DNA from: JAEXZL01 sp049943125
GTDB lineage: Bacteria > Bacillota > Clostridia > Clostridiales > Clostridiaceae
Assembly (NCBI RefSeq): GCF_049943125.1
Contig: NZ_CP188040.1
Coordinates: 3,816,401 to 3,880,400 of the forward strand
DNA length: 64,000 bases
Direction: 5' to 3'
Part shown: positions 17,121-26,929 of the stretch, one piece after another
Layout: every line of letters starts with the position of its first letter
Position numbering within the stretch: position 1 is the stretch's first letter
Notes under the pieces: model-generated
Database searches by the model: none
Told to the model about the DNA's origin: nothing
What the model saw: only the letters and a program-made list of their open reading frames with translations
Made by a program: the position numbers and the translations under genes

Positions 17121-17163
17121 ACACAAAAATTAAACTCCGAAGAGTTATTAACCCCTCGGAGTA
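17121..17163 (-). terminator. Terminator after the M23 peptidase
   Basis: ACTCCGA and TCGGAGT pair across an internal-loop hairpin, followed on the minus strand by TTTAATTTTTG, just beyond the peptidase stop. Confidence 0.82.
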
Positions 17164-17168
17164 TGCTT

Positions 17169-18461
17169 TTAAAAATTAACAAGACTTCTTGGATTCTGAA
17201 GTACACCATTTACTCTGATTTCAAAGTGAAGATGTGGACCAGTACTATTTCCTGTGCTTCCAACTAAGGATATTAACTGTCCTTGGCTAACCTTTTGACC
17301 ACTGGATACCTTTAAGGCACTATTGTGAGCATAAAGGCTCTGAACACCATTACCATGATTGATTATAACCACATTTCCATAGCCACCCATCCAGCCTGAA
17401 TAAGCGACGGTTCCACCTCTTGTGGCATATACCGAGCTTCCTGAAGAAGCGGCAATATCAATTCCTGCATGAAGCTTGTATATACCAGATACCGGGTTAG
17501 TTCTATAACCATATTCAGAGGAAACTCTGCCACTAGCTGGTCTTATGTATCCACTATTATTGGAAGGTTGTCCACTATTATTGGAGCCTTGATTGCTTTT
17601 ATTCAGCTCTGCCATAAATCTATCCATATCAGCTTGAAGCTCTTCATTGATTTCATCTATTTCATGAATTTCAGCTTTTAAGCTCTTCTCTTCTGCACTG
17701 AGGTTTGCATATTTATTCTGCTGCTCACCTTCTAGAACCCTCAGCTCTGCTATCTTCGCATTTAGCTGATTTTTCTTTTCTTCTCTCTCTGCCTTTACAC
17801 TCTTAAGACTTGTCTGTTCTTCTATTACTATCTTTTTATTTATCTCTAGCTCATGTGCTTGGCTATCTAATTTTTCTTTTTCAGATAACAATTGAGTTTT
17901 TAGCTTCTCTATTTCACCAATTAAGGCATTATCAGTTATAATTACTCTACTAATAGTCGCTACACGAGACACTAAATCACTTAGTCCTTCACTTTCCATT
18001 AATACCACAACAAATTTTTCATAAACATTATTTTTATAGAGGTTTCTAAGTCTTTTTCCTAGAAGCTCTTCCTTATACTGAATTTCCTTTTCCTTTTCAG
18101 CAATATTCACTTTAACTGTTTCAATTTCAGCTTCAACCTTTACTATTTCCCCTTGAATAGTATTGATTTTATTTTCAGATGCTGTAATTTTATTTTCCAG
18201 ATCAATTATAATAGACTGCTCAGCTGCTATTTCTGAATATCTATCACTTATCGTAGCTTTTAATGTACTTATTTCATCAGAAACAGCCTTCTTACTATTA
18301 TTAACGTCATTAACCTTATTTTCTAAGCTGTCTATTCTTTTTTCATTTTCTTTCATCTGTTCTTGTCTTTTTTCAATATATGAAGGCGCGGCTTGTACTA
18401 CTGTAATTTGTCCGGCCATAATAATTCCTGCTATTAACATAGCTACAGTCTTTTTATTCAT
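17169..18461 (-). CDS. Secreted coiled-coil M23 peptidoglycan endopeptidase
   Basis: About 430 residues from the ATG at 18461, which follows AAGGGG. The frame upstream to 18482 has no ribosome site. A signal peptide (MNKKTVAMLIAGIIMAGQ) with a likely cut after VQA is followed by a long coiled coil (about 35-290), as in EnvC and CwlO-type activators. The C-terminal M23 (LytM) domain has the metal ligands HAGID and HLHFE, both intact, so it is an active DD-endopeptidase candidate. It would act in the cell wall during division or growth. Confidence 0.93.
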   Translation of the reverse strand: MNKKTVAMLIAGIIMAGQITVVQAAPSYIEKRQEQMKENEKRIDSLENKVNDVNNSKKAVSDEISTLKATISDRYSEIAAEQSIIIDLENKITASENKINTIQGEIVKVEAEIETVKVNIAEKEKEIQYKEELLGKRLRNLYKNNVYEKFVVVLMESEGLSDLVSRVATISRVIITDNALIGEIEKLKTQLLSEKEKLDSQAHELEINKKIVIEEQTSLKSVKAEREEKKNQLNAKIAELRVLEGEQQNKYANLSAEEKSLKAEIHEIDEINEELQADMDRFMAELNKSNQGSNNSGQPSNNSGYIRPASGRVSSEYGYRTNPVSGIYKLHAGIDIAASSGSSVYATRGGTVAYSGWMGGYGNVVIINHGNGVQSLYAHNSALKVSSGQKVSQGQLISLVGSTGNSTGPHLHFEIRVNGVLQNPRSLVNF

Positions 18462-19152
18462 AAAATTAATTCCCCTTATCATTTTATTCTTAATTCACCC
18501 TAGAAGGATTATACACCTTTTTTTTATTTTTGTACCATTTTGTGTATATTTTATCACTATTTTGCTTAATATTAATTAATTATTTAAATATTATTAACAT
18601 AAGAATACAAGTATCTATTATCCTAGCCCATTTATGTGAATATTCAGCAAATATCATCGTAGAAATAGTAAATTTTTTCATGGTCATAGTTATTTAATTC
18701 ACTGTAGCTCATAACTTTAATATATTAATGGATATTGTATATGGTTGTTTATAATAAATAATTAATTTCTTAATTGCCTATATATATTTTCGTTCACTTC
18801 TAAAGAGTTCTTTATGACTTAAACAGATTCTTATATCTTTCTGATTAAACGATTTTTTTCGACTTTAATTTCAATACTTCTATTATGTTTATAATTTTTT
18901 TAAACTTTTTTAATTAATCTATTGCATTTTTCGACTTTTGATGTTATTATAAACCTGTAAACAAAATAAATCAGTTAACCCTTATAATATTTACCATAAA
19001 TCAATTCCTTAATATTTACCAAAAGAGACTCAATATCGAGTCTCTTTTGGTTTTTCTTTTATATATTTTAAGGGTATAAAAAGTCTACAGCTATTAAACT
19101 TCATGTTTTTTTTTGATATAATTAATTAAACTATTGCGGGAGGGGCACATAA
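18462..19152. other. 0.7-kb non-coding gap with an orphan terminator
   Basis: No supported gene is seen. The gap is very AT-rich. Two TTCGACT heptamers (18858-18864 and 18930-18936) resemble the Spo0A box (TTCGACA) at six of seven positions. The plus-strand terminator at 19018-19060 has no plus-strand gene ahead of it, so a small RNA or a short leader is possible in 18600-19018. Confidence 0.5.
19018..19060 (+). terminator. Strong orphan intrinsic terminator
   Basis: ACCAAAAGAGACT pairs with AGTCTCTTTTGGT across an eight-base loop and is followed by TTTTCTTTT. The gene to its left is on the minus strand and the next gene starts downstream at 19153, so no annotated plus-strand transcript ends here. 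Confidence 0.85.
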
Positions 19153-20412
19153 TTGAAAAAACTAATGAGCTTAATAAAAAAGCTTATCCAAAAAGCAATT
19201 AAATATATCCAGACGCATAAAGAAACAAAATATCTTTATTTATTAGCCCTAGTTCTTATAATCGCTTCTATAGGCTTTTATATAGGAAGAAGTAGCACCA
19301 GTAAAAATTATATGATAAAGAGTTTGCACAAGGCTATTACCTCTAATAATACTACTGCCTTGATGAAATATATAGTAGTAAAGGATGAAGCAGTACCAAT
19401 AACAGAAGATAGTCTACAGCCATTTTTAGATTACTTAAATAATACTGAAGGACGTACGTCCCAATTTATAAACCATTTAAAGAGTCAGCGTTCACTGGAA
19501 CAAGGCGGAATGGCGGTAGTAAAGGAAGTTAAAAAAGGCTTTCTAACAGCCTGGAAGGTTGAACTAAGGCCAGTGAATCTTCAAATTTCAACAAGCTATG
19601 AGGATACGGAGATCTATGTTCAGGATAAGAGCTATGGAAGAACCTCAGAAGATAATTCTGTTTCCGAAATCGGCCCACTAATTCCAGGAAAATATAACAT
19701 TAAGGTGAGGCTAGCAAACGAATATGGAGAAAGCATTTCAGAAAAATCAGTTCAGCTTTTGGAGGGAACCATTGCCACAAGCTTAACTCCACCAGCAGAA
19801 TATATTACTCTTTTGAGTAACTATCCCGATGCAGAGGTCTTCATAAATGATAAAAGTACAAAGCTAACAGTTGAAGAATTTAATAACATAGGCCCTGTAC
19901 CCTCCACCAGTAAAATAAAAATCCATGGAGAAATGACCTTTCCCTGGGGCATCGTTAAGAGTCAAGAAATAACCTTAGAGGATGCGCCTAACCTAAGACT
20001 AGATATCGATCCTCTTAATGATGTAATTAAAAATCAATTGGAAGAAGAATATAGGAGCTTTTACGAGCAATTATTTGATGCTTTAAATAACGAGGATTTA
20101 TCCTTAGTGGAAGAACCTTCTAGAGCCGCAGCAAAAAAGCTCTATGATCGCTATAAGAGCACAGCGCTGATATTTAAGGATTCCTACGAAATTACAGAAA
20201 TACTCTGGGAGGAAACTGCCGTGGCATTAAAAAGAGAAGATGGCAGCTATGTATCAAATGCTCTTGTAAATCTTGAACTTAACAAAAATAAAACTATATG
20301 GGGCTTTCCTATAAGCTCTAAGCCAGATAAGCTATCCTTTCAGACCTTTTTAACCTATAATCCTGATAATGATAGCTGGTACGTATCCTCAATCAATGAT
20401 TTAAGCAAATAA
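19153..20412 (+). CDS. TcaA-like membrane protein
   Basis: The 419-residue protein starts at TTG, five bases after GGGAGGGG. It has a basic cytosolic N-terminus and one transmembrane segment (about 27-45). Outside are two TcaA-type beta domains with the hallmark pattern of a short turn, an Asp-Lys pair and a Pro-Gly hinge (IYVQDKSYGRTSED, GPLIPGKYNIKV, VFINDKSTKL), and a C-terminal NTF2-like domain (about 300-419). TcaA-type proteins affect teichoic acid and glycopeptide responses in other Firmicutes. Its role here is not known. Confidence 0.8.
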   Translation: MKKLMSLIKKLIQKAIKYIQTHKETKYLYLLALVLIIASIGFYIGRSSTSKNYMIKSLHKAITSNNTTALMKYIVVKDEAVPITEDSLQPFLDYLNNTEGRTSQFINHLKSQRSLEQGGMAVVKEVKKGFLTAWKVELRPVNLQISTSYEDTEIYVQDKSYGRTSEDNSVSEIGPLIPGKYNIKVRLANEYGESISEKSVQLLEGTIATSLTPPAEYITLLSNYPDAEVFINDKSTKLTVEEFNNIGPVPSTSKIKIHGEMTFPWGIVKSQEITLEDAPNLRLDIDPLNDVIKNQLEEEYRSFYEQLFDALNNEDLSLVEEPSRAAAKKLYDRYKSTALIFKDSYEITEILWEETAVALKREDGSYVSNALVNLELNKNKTIWGFPISSKPDKLSFQTFLTYNPDNDSWYVSSINDLSK

Positions 20413-20440
20413 AAAAGCGGTTAATCCGCTTTTTTTATTA
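20411..20440. terminator. Bidirectional terminator between TcaA-like gene and amylase
   Basis: AAAAAAGCGG and CCGCTTTTTTT surround TTAAT. The loop base triplet TTA at 20421 is the stop of the minus-strand amylase. Confidence 0.9.
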
Positions 20441-21935
20441 TAAGAATTTCTCTAGCCTTAAGCTTTAGCTTTCCTTCTGTATCTAAACTTTCCTGTTCAT
20501 TTATATTTGAGTATAGGATATTGTAGCTTCCCTTTTCAATATTTACTTCACTTTCACCTTCTGCAAGGCTTACAAATATATAAGCTTTAGATTCCTCATA
20601 GGTTCTTTCCACGGCATACACCTCTTTATGATCCTGTTCTAAAGCTTCAATATCACCCAAACGAAGTACTGGGTTATTCTTTCTCAGATTTATTATTGTC
20701 TTATATAAGTTAAATAACGAATCCTCTTTATCTCTCTGATTCTCTAGGGCTATAGAGCTATCATTAGTTATATCAATCCACTGAGTGTTCTCTTTTAAAT
20801 TCTCACTCCATAAGAAAGGCTCTCTTATCCTTTCATCAGGTTTTTTCCCACTCATCCCCAGCTCTTCTCCGTAGTAAATATATGGAGTTCCCGGCATAGT
20901 CAGATAAATAACAGCTGCTGCCTTATATTTATCTATATTCATCAATTGATTCATCACTCTATTTTGATCATGATTGGAGAGAAAAGGAGCAGGTACAAAA
21001 TCTGGATTTTTTTCTTTTAACCTTTTATGAGAAGCTGAGAGCTTGTCTCCTATACCATTTAGATTTTTCCATGTGAGACCTTTTATTATATCCTCACCCA
21101 TAGAAAATACAAAGAAGCTATCTAAAACCTCTGCATAGGGCTCCATCCCTGAAATATTATCCCAGACCTCTCCTATAAGAACAGCCTTAGGATTTATTTC
21201 CTTAACATAGCTATTGTATTCCCTCCACCACTGCAGATTATCCTCTGTATTATTGTAAATCCATTTGGCTGCATCAAGTCTAAAACCATCTATGCCCAAT
21301 TCTAAATAAAACTTTGCAATCTTCTTTAGCTCTTCTCTCAGCCCTTCATTATCGAAATTTAAATCAGGCATACCACCCCAAAAAAGTGCATAATAATATT
21401 CCTCTCTAATTGAATTTTTAACCCAAGGAGCTCCAGCTCCCATAGGAGATGCTTCACGGCTTTTCTTTTCGTCCTCTGTAAAAATATAATAATCCCTATA
21501 TTTACTGTCTGGTGATGAAGAAGCCTCCTTAAACCAGGGGTGTTCAGAGCTTGTATGATTTATAACCATATCCATAACAATCATAATATCTCTCTTGTCT
21601 GCTTCCACTATAAGCTCCTTAAGGTCCTCCAGGGTTCCATACTGAGAATTTATAGAGTAATAGTCCGTTACATCATAGCCGTGATAGCTAGGAGATGAAT
21701 TTATAGGCATAAGCCATAATCCCTGCACTCCTAAATCCTCTAAGTAGTCAAGGCTATCCGTAACTCCCCTAAGGTCTCCTATACCATCTCCGTCACTATC
21801 TTTAAAAGCTCTCACAAATATCTCATAAAAGGTTCTTCCATCGTAATCACTAACCTGCTCTTCCACCTTCCCCTGGCAGCCTGAAAGAATCAACAAGATA
21901 AATATTAGCACTGCAGAAATATATCTTTTTCTCAT
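20421..21935 (-). CDS. Lipoprotein alpha-amylase, GH13
   Basis: About 504 residues from the ATG at 21935. The ATG at 21944 is only one base from AAGGAG. A signal peptide ends in the lipobox ILSGC, so the enzyme is anchored on the outer face. The GH13 barrel has GIDGFRLDAAKW (nucleophile Asp), LIGEVW (acid/base Glu) and FLSNHDQNR (transition-state Asp). The C-terminal beta domain is typical. It cuts alpha-1,4-glucans outside the cell. It follows the cytosolic glucosidase in one operon, 19 bases downstream. Confidence 0.93.
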   Translation of the reverse strand: MRKRYISAVLIFILLILSGCQGKVEEQVSDYDGRTFYEIFVRAFKDSDGDGIGDLRGVTDSLDYLEDLGVQGLWLMPINSSPSYHGYDVTDYYSINSQYGTLEDLKELIVEADKRDIMIVMDMVINHTSSEHPWFKEASSSPDSKYRDYYIFTEDEKKSREASPMGAGAPWVKNSIREEYYYALFWGGMPDLNFDNEGLREELKKIAKFYLELGIDGFRLDAAKWIYNNTEDNLQWWREYNSYVKEINPKAVLIGEVWDNISGMEPYAEVLDSFFVFSMGEDIIKGLTWKNLNGIGDKLSASHKRLKEKNPDFVPAPFLSNHDQNRVMNQLMNIDKYKAAAVIYLTMPGTPYIYYGEELGMSGKKPDERIREPFLWSENLKENTQWIDITNDSSIALENQRDKEDSLFNLYKTIINLRKNNPVLRLGDIEALEQDHKEVYAVERTYEESKAYIFVSLAEGESEVNIEKGSYNILYSNINEQESLDTEGKLKLKAREILIIKKAD

Positions 21936-21954
21936 AGCACTCATTCTCCTTATA

Positions 21955-23649
21955 CTAATTTATAGCTCCATTATCCAATTTATAAACAGCCGCCTCATAA
22001 GGTCTAAGTTGCAAGCATCCTTCATCAATACTCACCTCAGAATCATAGTTGCTCATCACGACTTTCATATCTTTTATGAGAGCCTTTTCTGGAATATTAA
22101 CCTTCGGACTACCAGAAAAAAAGTTTACCATGATAAGATAAGTCTCTTTCCCATGGGTCCTTAAATAACAATATACTTCCTTATGTTCTTTAAGAAGATC
22201 CTTAAAATCCCCATAAATAAGAGCAGGTGTACCTTTACGAAGTGCAGTTAATCTTTTATAGAAGCTTAAAATTGAAGAGGACCTTTCTTGCTGCTCCCTT
22301 ACATTTACTTCTTTATAATTATCATTGACCTTCATCCACGGTATCCCATCTGTGAACCCAGCTCCTTCTGTATCATCCCATTGCATTGGAGTTCTAGAAT
22401 TATCCCTTGAGATATAGTAAAGCCCCTTCAGATAATCCTCATGACTTACCCTTCCTTCTTCCACCTGCTCTCTATAATTATTAAAAACAGAAACATCTCT
22501 ATAATCTTCAAGAGAAAATTCTTTAGGATTTGTCATGCCTATTTCATCACCGTAATAAATAAACGGTGTTCCTCTTTGTGTAAATTGAAGTAGCGCCAGC
22601 ATTTTTGCTGATTCTTCTGGATATCTCTCCTCATCTCCTAGTCTGGACAAGGTTCTCGTAGTATCGTGGTTAGAATAAAATAACGGCTGCCAACCTTCCT
22701 CTACTTGACGGTTCTGCCAGCCACTCATCTTTTCTTTTATATCCTTAACCAAATCAATGGGCTTCCTTTCCCAGGGCTTCTCTCCTTTGCCCACACTATG
22801 AAAATCAAAATGAAAAACCATATGAAGCTCATTTCTATCTATTCCTGTATAAATATCTGCGGTCTTATAATTTATCCCTCCTGTTTCTCCAATTAACACT
22901 ATATCATCCCCTGGAAGAACCTCTTCTCTCAGCTCTCTTATATAATCATGGACTCTCGGTATATTCTGTACATATTTAAGAAAATCTCCATATATCTTAT
23001 CCTTACCTACAGGACCATCAGGATAAGAAGTATCCTTAGCAATGTGATTTATTGCATCCAAGCGAAATCCATCCACACCTAAATCAGTCCAGTACTTAAT
23101 TACCTGATGCATTTCTTTTCTTACTTCATTATTATCCCAGTTTAGATCAGGCATCTTTTTAGAGAAAATATGCAGATAATATTCCTCTGTAGTATCATCA
23201 TACTCCCAGGCACTACCCCCAAAGAAGGAGCCCCAATTATTTGGTGGTTCTCCGTTTTTTCCTTTTTTCCAGACATAAAAATCTCTATATTTATTATTAT
23301 TTTTTCTGCTTTCAATAAACCAAGGATGTTCATCAGAGGTATGATTAATAACCAAATCCATAACCATATACATTCCTCGTTCATGAGCTTCCTTTACCAG
23401 ACTATTAAAATCCTCTAAACTTCCATACTCCTTCATGATGGTTCTAAAATTAGAAATATCATAACCATTGTCATCATTAGGAGATTCATTTATAGGGTTA
23501 AGATAAAGAATATTGACACCTAAATCCTGCAGATAATCGAGGCTTTGAATAACCCCCTTAATATCTCCAATTCCATCGCCACTAGTATCCTTAAAGCTTC
23601 TTACATAGATTTGATAGCCAATACCCTCTTTCCACCAAAACTTTTTCAT
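21955..23649 (-). CDS. Alpha-glucosidase (oligo-1,6-glucosidase-like), GH13
   Basis: The 564-residue protein has no signal peptide and is cytosolic. Conserved blocks are YQIYVRSFKDTSGDGIGD, GVDGFRLDAINHIAKD (nucleophile), LIGETGG (acid/base) and SNHDTTR. They place it in the oligo-1,6-glucosidase or alpha-glucosidase group (MalL/TreA-like); whether it prefers isomaltose, maltose or trehalose-6-phosphate cannot be read off. A LacI-type operator lies 39 bases upstream. With the lipoprotein amylase it forms an outside-cut, inside-finish pathway. No maltodextrin transporter is seen here. Confidence 0.93.
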   Translation of the reverse strand: MKKFWWKEGIGYQIYVRSFKDTSGDGIGDIKGVIQSLDYLQDLGVNILYLNPINESPNDDNGYDISNFRTIMKEYGSLEDFNSLVKEAHERGMYMVMDLVINHTSDEHPWFIESRKNNNKYRDFYVWKKGKNGEPPNNWGSFFGGSAWEYDDTTEEYYLHIFSKKMPDLNWDNNEVRKEMHQVIKYWTDLGVDGFRLDAINHIAKDTSYPDGPVGKDKIYGDFLKYVQNIPRVHDYIRELREEVLPGDDIVLIGETGGINYKTADIYTGIDRNELHMVFHFDFHSVGKGEKPWERKPIDLVKDIKEKMSGWQNRQVEEGWQPLFYSNHDTTRTLSRLGDEERYPEESAKMLALLQFTQRGTPFIYYGDEIGMTNPKEFSLEDYRDVSVFNNYREQVEEGRVSHEDYLKGLYYISRDNSRTPMQWDDTEGAGFTDGIPWMKVNDNYKEVNVREQQERSSSILSFYKRLTALRKGTPALIYGDFKDLLKEHKEVYCYLRTHGKETYLIMVNFFSGSPKVNIPEKALIKDMKVVMSNYDSEVSIDEGCLQLRPYEAAVYKLDNGAIN

Positions 23650-23687
23650 CCTATCCCTCCTTTATAATATACAGATTATACCATATA

Positions 23688-23701
23688 TGCAATCGATTGC
23701 A
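23688..23701 (-). promoter_or_regulatory. Perfect LacI/CcpA-type operator of the glucosidase operon
   Basis: TGCAATCGATTGCA is a perfect 14-base palindrome that fits the LacI-family half site TGCAA and centre CG. On the minus strand the candidate minus-10 TATAAT lies ten bases downstream, so the operator overlaps the minus-35 region. Binding of a MalR-like repressor or CcpA would block the promoter of the two GH13 genes. Confidence 0.85.
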
Positions 23702-23716
23702 CAAATGAATTTATTA

Positions 23717-23747
23717 TAAAAAAATAAAATAGCCCTTGGGCTATTTT
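23717..23747 (-). terminator. Terminator after thiI
   Basis: AAAATAGCCC and GGGCTATTTT pair on the minus strand, followed by ATTTTTTTATAA. The thiI stop lies in the first arm. Confidence 0.88.
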
Positions 23748-24897
23748 ATAATGATAATTCTTCCGTTTCAGCTATTGCTCTTTCTATTAATTCATCTACC
23801 TCTAGCTTCCCTTGTGAAGCTAAAATTTCCTTTAGCCTTGGCTTTGTTTTAGGATGCTTTGGTGTAAATATGGTGCAGCAATCCTCATAAGGTAAAATCG
23901 AGGTTTCATAGGTCCCTATATTTGAAGCTATATCCATTATATCCTCTTTGTCCATGGCTATTAGCGGCCTGAACACAGGTCTGTCAGCAGCATCGGAGCT
24001 TACAATTAAGCCTTCCATAGTTTGACTGGCTACCTGACCTATGCTTTCACCGGTGGTAACAGAATGAACACCAGTTTTTTCTGCTAGTCTGCAAGCAACC
24101 TGCATCATAAAGCGCCTCATAATAATGGTTAACTCATCTTCCCTGCATTTATCCATTATTGCCAGCTGTATCTCTGTGAAGGGAACTATATAAAGCTTCA
24201 ACCTGCCTGTATAGCCAGCAAGAATCTTCGCTAGATCAATAACCTTCTCCTTAGCCTGCTCACTGGTATAAGGGTGACTGTGATAATATACGCAGCTAAG
24301 CTCTACCCCTCTTCTAGCCATTAAATATCCCGCTACAGGAGAATCAATTCCTCCAGAAAGCATAAGCATAGTACCACCATTAGTTCCATAAGGAAGACCA
24401 CCGGCACCTTTAATCTTATTGTATTCTGTATAAACATAAGCTTTTTCTCTAATTTCTACGATTATTTTGCATTGAGGTTTTTTCACATCTACTTTAGCAT
24501 CATTATTATGAGAAATAATAAATCCACCTACCTCCATGCTCACTTCTATAGATTTGAGAGGAAAGTTCTTATTGGCTCTATTAGTTTCTATCTTAAATGT
24601 TTCTGGCTTAACATTATTATAAACTTCTAAGGCAGCAGCTTTAATGCTTTCTAAGTCTGCTAAAACCTCCTGAACAATACATATCTCCTTAATTCCAAAA
24701 ACACCTTTAACCTTATCAGCTAGAGCCTCAATATCTTCACCATGAATGAACCATCTATTTTGATCAATAAAGAATTCATATTCCATTCCTCTTAATACAT
24801 TTTTTATATTCTCTTTTAGCTTTTTTTCAAATTTATTTCTGTTAAGACCCTTTAAAAATATCTCCGATGCATATTTTATCAATATAAGTTTTCTCAT
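23746..24897 (-). CDS. thiI: tRNA 4-thiouridine synthetase ThiI
   Basis: The 383-residue enzyme adenylates U8 of tRNA and replaces its oxygen with persulfide sulfur; the family also supplies sulfur to thiamine synthesis. The N-terminal ferredoxin-like and THUMP domains cover about residues 1-165, and the PP-loop MLSGGIDSPVAGYLM marks the ATP site. The rhodanese domain of the E. coli enzyme is absent, as usual in Firmicutes. It overlaps the upstream cysteine desulfurase by four bases, which therefore is its likely sulfur donor. Confidence 0.95.
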   Translation of the reverse strand: MRKLILIKYASEIFLKGLNRNKFEKKLKENIKNVLRGMEYEFFIDQNRWFIHGEDIEALADKVKGVFGIKEICIVQEVLADLESIKAAALEVYNNVKPETFKIETNRANKNFPLKSIEVSMEVGGFIISHNNDAKVDVKKPQCKIIVEIREKAYVYTEYNKIKGAGGLPYGTNGGTMLMLSGGIDSPVAGYLMARRGVELSCVYYHSHPYTSEQAKEKVIDLAKILAGYTGRLKLYIVPFTEIQLAIMDKCREDELTIIMRRFMMQVACRLAEKTGVHSVTTGESIGQVASQTMEGLIVSSDAADRPVFRPLIAMDKEDIMDIASNIGTYETSILPYEDCCTIFTPKHPKTKPRLKEILASQGKLEVDELIERAIAETEELSL

Positions 24898-26033
24898 CTT
24901 TTTATTCTCCTTAAAAAATTCAATCCGATTTTTAACTCCTCAATAACTCTATCGATTTCTTCCTTCGTATTATCTGGACAGAAGCTAAATCTGATAGAGC
25001 TGAGTATTTCCTCATGATTTAAACCAATGGCTTTTAAGACCCTGCTATCTTTACTGTTCTTTGAAGAACATGCAGCACCAGCAGAAACATAGATATCCTT
25101 ATCCTCTAAATATCTAAGGAGGATTTCACCTCTGACACCTTTAAACTGTACATTTAATATAAAAGGACTGAAACTATCCTCCAGTGGACTATTGATATAA
25201 ACCATTTGAAGCTCCTTAAGCTTTTCTATGAAATACTTTTTAAGCTCCCAGACCTTTGAGTAATTATCAGCCATGTTTTTGAAGGTTATTTCTGCGGCCA
25301 AAGCAAATCCAACAGCTCCAGGAACATTAACAGTTCCTGCTCTTAAACCTTGTTCCTGACTTCCTCCATAAATTAAAGGTTCTGGCTTATTATTTTTCTT
25401 TATATAACATAACCCTACTCCTTTCGGTCCATGGATTTTATGAGCTCCCGCCGAAAGGAAATCTATATTCATTGCTTTAACGTCAATGGGTAGCTTACAA
25501 AAACCTTGAACAGCATCCACATGAAATTTTGCTCTGCTACTCTTCTCTTTAATAAGCCTACCTATCTCTTTTATATCCTGAATTGTACCAATCTCATTAT
25601 TAACATACATTATACTCACAAGGAGTGTGTCTTTATTAATAGCATTACCTAAAGCCTCTATATCAACTCTTCCGCTAGGGTCAACCTTAAGATATGTAAC
25701 CTTCACACCTCTTGACTCTAGAGCCCCATAAGTTTCCCTAACGCTAGCATGCTCTATTTCTGTGGTAATTACATGGCCTCCAGACCTACCATAGGAACTT
25801 ATAATAAAATTATTACTTTCACTCCCTCCAGAAGTAAAAATAATTTCATCTTCACTACAATTGATGATTGCTCCCAGGGATTTTCTTGCCTCTCTAAGGG
25901 CTTTATCAGCTGCTAAGCCAAGCTTATGCACCGATGATGGATTTCCGTAATTATTCTCCATTATATCAGCGACTTTTTCAATAACTTCTTTATATGGTTT
26001 TGTAGTAGCCCCATTATCAAAATAAATAGTCAT
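24894..26033 (-). CDS. Cysteine desulfurase, NifS/IscS type
   Basis: About 379 residues from the ATG at 26033 (MTIYFDNGATT), which follows AGAGGTGAAGG. The longer frame to 26063 adds ten residues and fits less well. SAGAHKIHGPKG holds the PLP lysine, and SAGAACSS holds the catalytic cysteine that carries persulfide. The reaction is cysteine to alanine plus enzyme-bound sulfur. Being coupled to thiI, it is most probably the dedicated donor (NifZ-like) rather than the general Fe-S one. Confidence 0.94.
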   Translation of the reverse strand: MTIYFDNGATTKPYKEVIEKVADIMENNYGNPSSVHKLGLAADKALREARKSLGAIINCSEDEIIFTSGGSESNNFIISSYGRSGGHVITTEIEHASVRETYGALESRGVKVTYLKVDPSGRVDIEALGNAINKDTLLVSIMYVNNEIGTIQDIKEIGRLIKEKSSRAKFHVDAVQGFCKLPIDVKAMNIDFLSAGAHKIHGPKGVGLCYIKKNNKPEPLIYGGSQEQGLRAGTVNVPGAVGFALAAEITFKNMADNYSKVWELKKYFIEKLKELQMVYINSPLEDSFSPFILNVQFKGVRGEILLRYLEDKDIYVSAGAACSSKNSKDSRVLKAIGLNHEEILSSIRFSFCPDNTKEEIDRVIEELKIGLNFLRRIKR

Positions 26034-26135
26034 GCCTTCACCTCTTCTAAAAATAGCTATCATCCATAGGACTTTACAATATTACGACTATTTTCTATTA
26101 TCTAATGTAACATAGGGAATTAAATTTAACAATAA

Positions 26136-26807
26136 TTAATTATAATCCATACCTTCATTATTAAATTTCTTATATTTTACCCCTTTTTGCTTCCCTACTA
26201 TAGTTAAAAATTCATTTATCTGCTCTACTACCTGAAGTCTTTCCTGCCTATTTAAACCTCCTCTACCCAACCTATCACATAAGGATAAAAGTGCAAGCTC
26301 CTGTATATCTACTTCACTGAACATCCCATCTACGTCAGCAAAAGGTAATTTTTTCGTTATAAACAAGGTTTGCATGTGCCACCTGGTCAATTTTTCTACT
26401 CTATTGGAAAGCTCCATAAGCTCAGGCCCACCACTTATAGCATAAAAAAAATTTTTCACCTTTTCTTCTCCAACCTTATCATGATCATAGGAAGTCCATC
26501 TTCCTTTACGCCTTTTTGTAGTTTCTTTCTTACCCAGGTCATGGAGAAGGGCAGACCACATTAAAGCCTCTTCATCAGTACTAAGACCTCTTCTCCTTGC
26601 AGCCTCGTCAACCACCATCATAGTGTGAATTAATACATCTCCTTCAGGATGATACTTAGGCTCTTGAGGCACAGAGGCCATATCCACTATCATTGTAAAA
26701 GGATAAAGATCATTAATAGACTCTAGTATTACATATAACTCTTTTGATGGTTTTTCACTGCTTAGCAGAACCTCATTTATATCCTTATATATATCTAAAT
26801 AATTCAT
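26136..26807 (-). CDS. HD-domain phosphohydrolase
   Basis: The 223-residue protein has the metal-binding set of the HD superfamily: HTMMVVDEAARR (H in HPEGDVLIHT), LLHDLGKK (His-Asp pair), HDKVGEEK and HMQT. The match is best to the HD domain found in bacterial CCA-adding enzymes and related nucleotide hydrolases, but no nucleotidyltransferase domain is attached. Substrate unknown. The start is ATG after AGGAGGTAA. It forms a single-gene unit 103 bp upstream of the cysteine desulfurase. Confidence 0.85.
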   Translation of the reverse strand: MNYLDIYKDINEVLLSSEKPSKELYVILESINDLYPFTMIVDMASVPQEPKYHPEGDVLIHTMMVVDEAARRRGLSTDEEALMWSALLHDLGKKETTKRRKGRWTSYDHDKVGEEKVKNFFYAISGGPELMELSNRVEKLTRWHMQTLFITKKLPFADVDGMFSEVDIQELALLSLCDRLGRGGLNRQERLQVVEQINEFLTIVGKQKGVKYKKFNNEGMDYN

Positions 26808-26929
26808 AGTAATTACCTCCTATAATTTTCAACATTCTAATTAAATCCTACTTATTCTAATAAAAATTATAAAAATTTAAATTATTTTTAGTCATATTAA
26901 GAATTATTATTTAATTATTCTCAATTTCC

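Noticed and set aside
23746..24897. ThiI truncation (no rhodanese domain)
   Set aside because: This length is normal for Firmicutes, where a cysteine desulfurase supplies sulfur directly.
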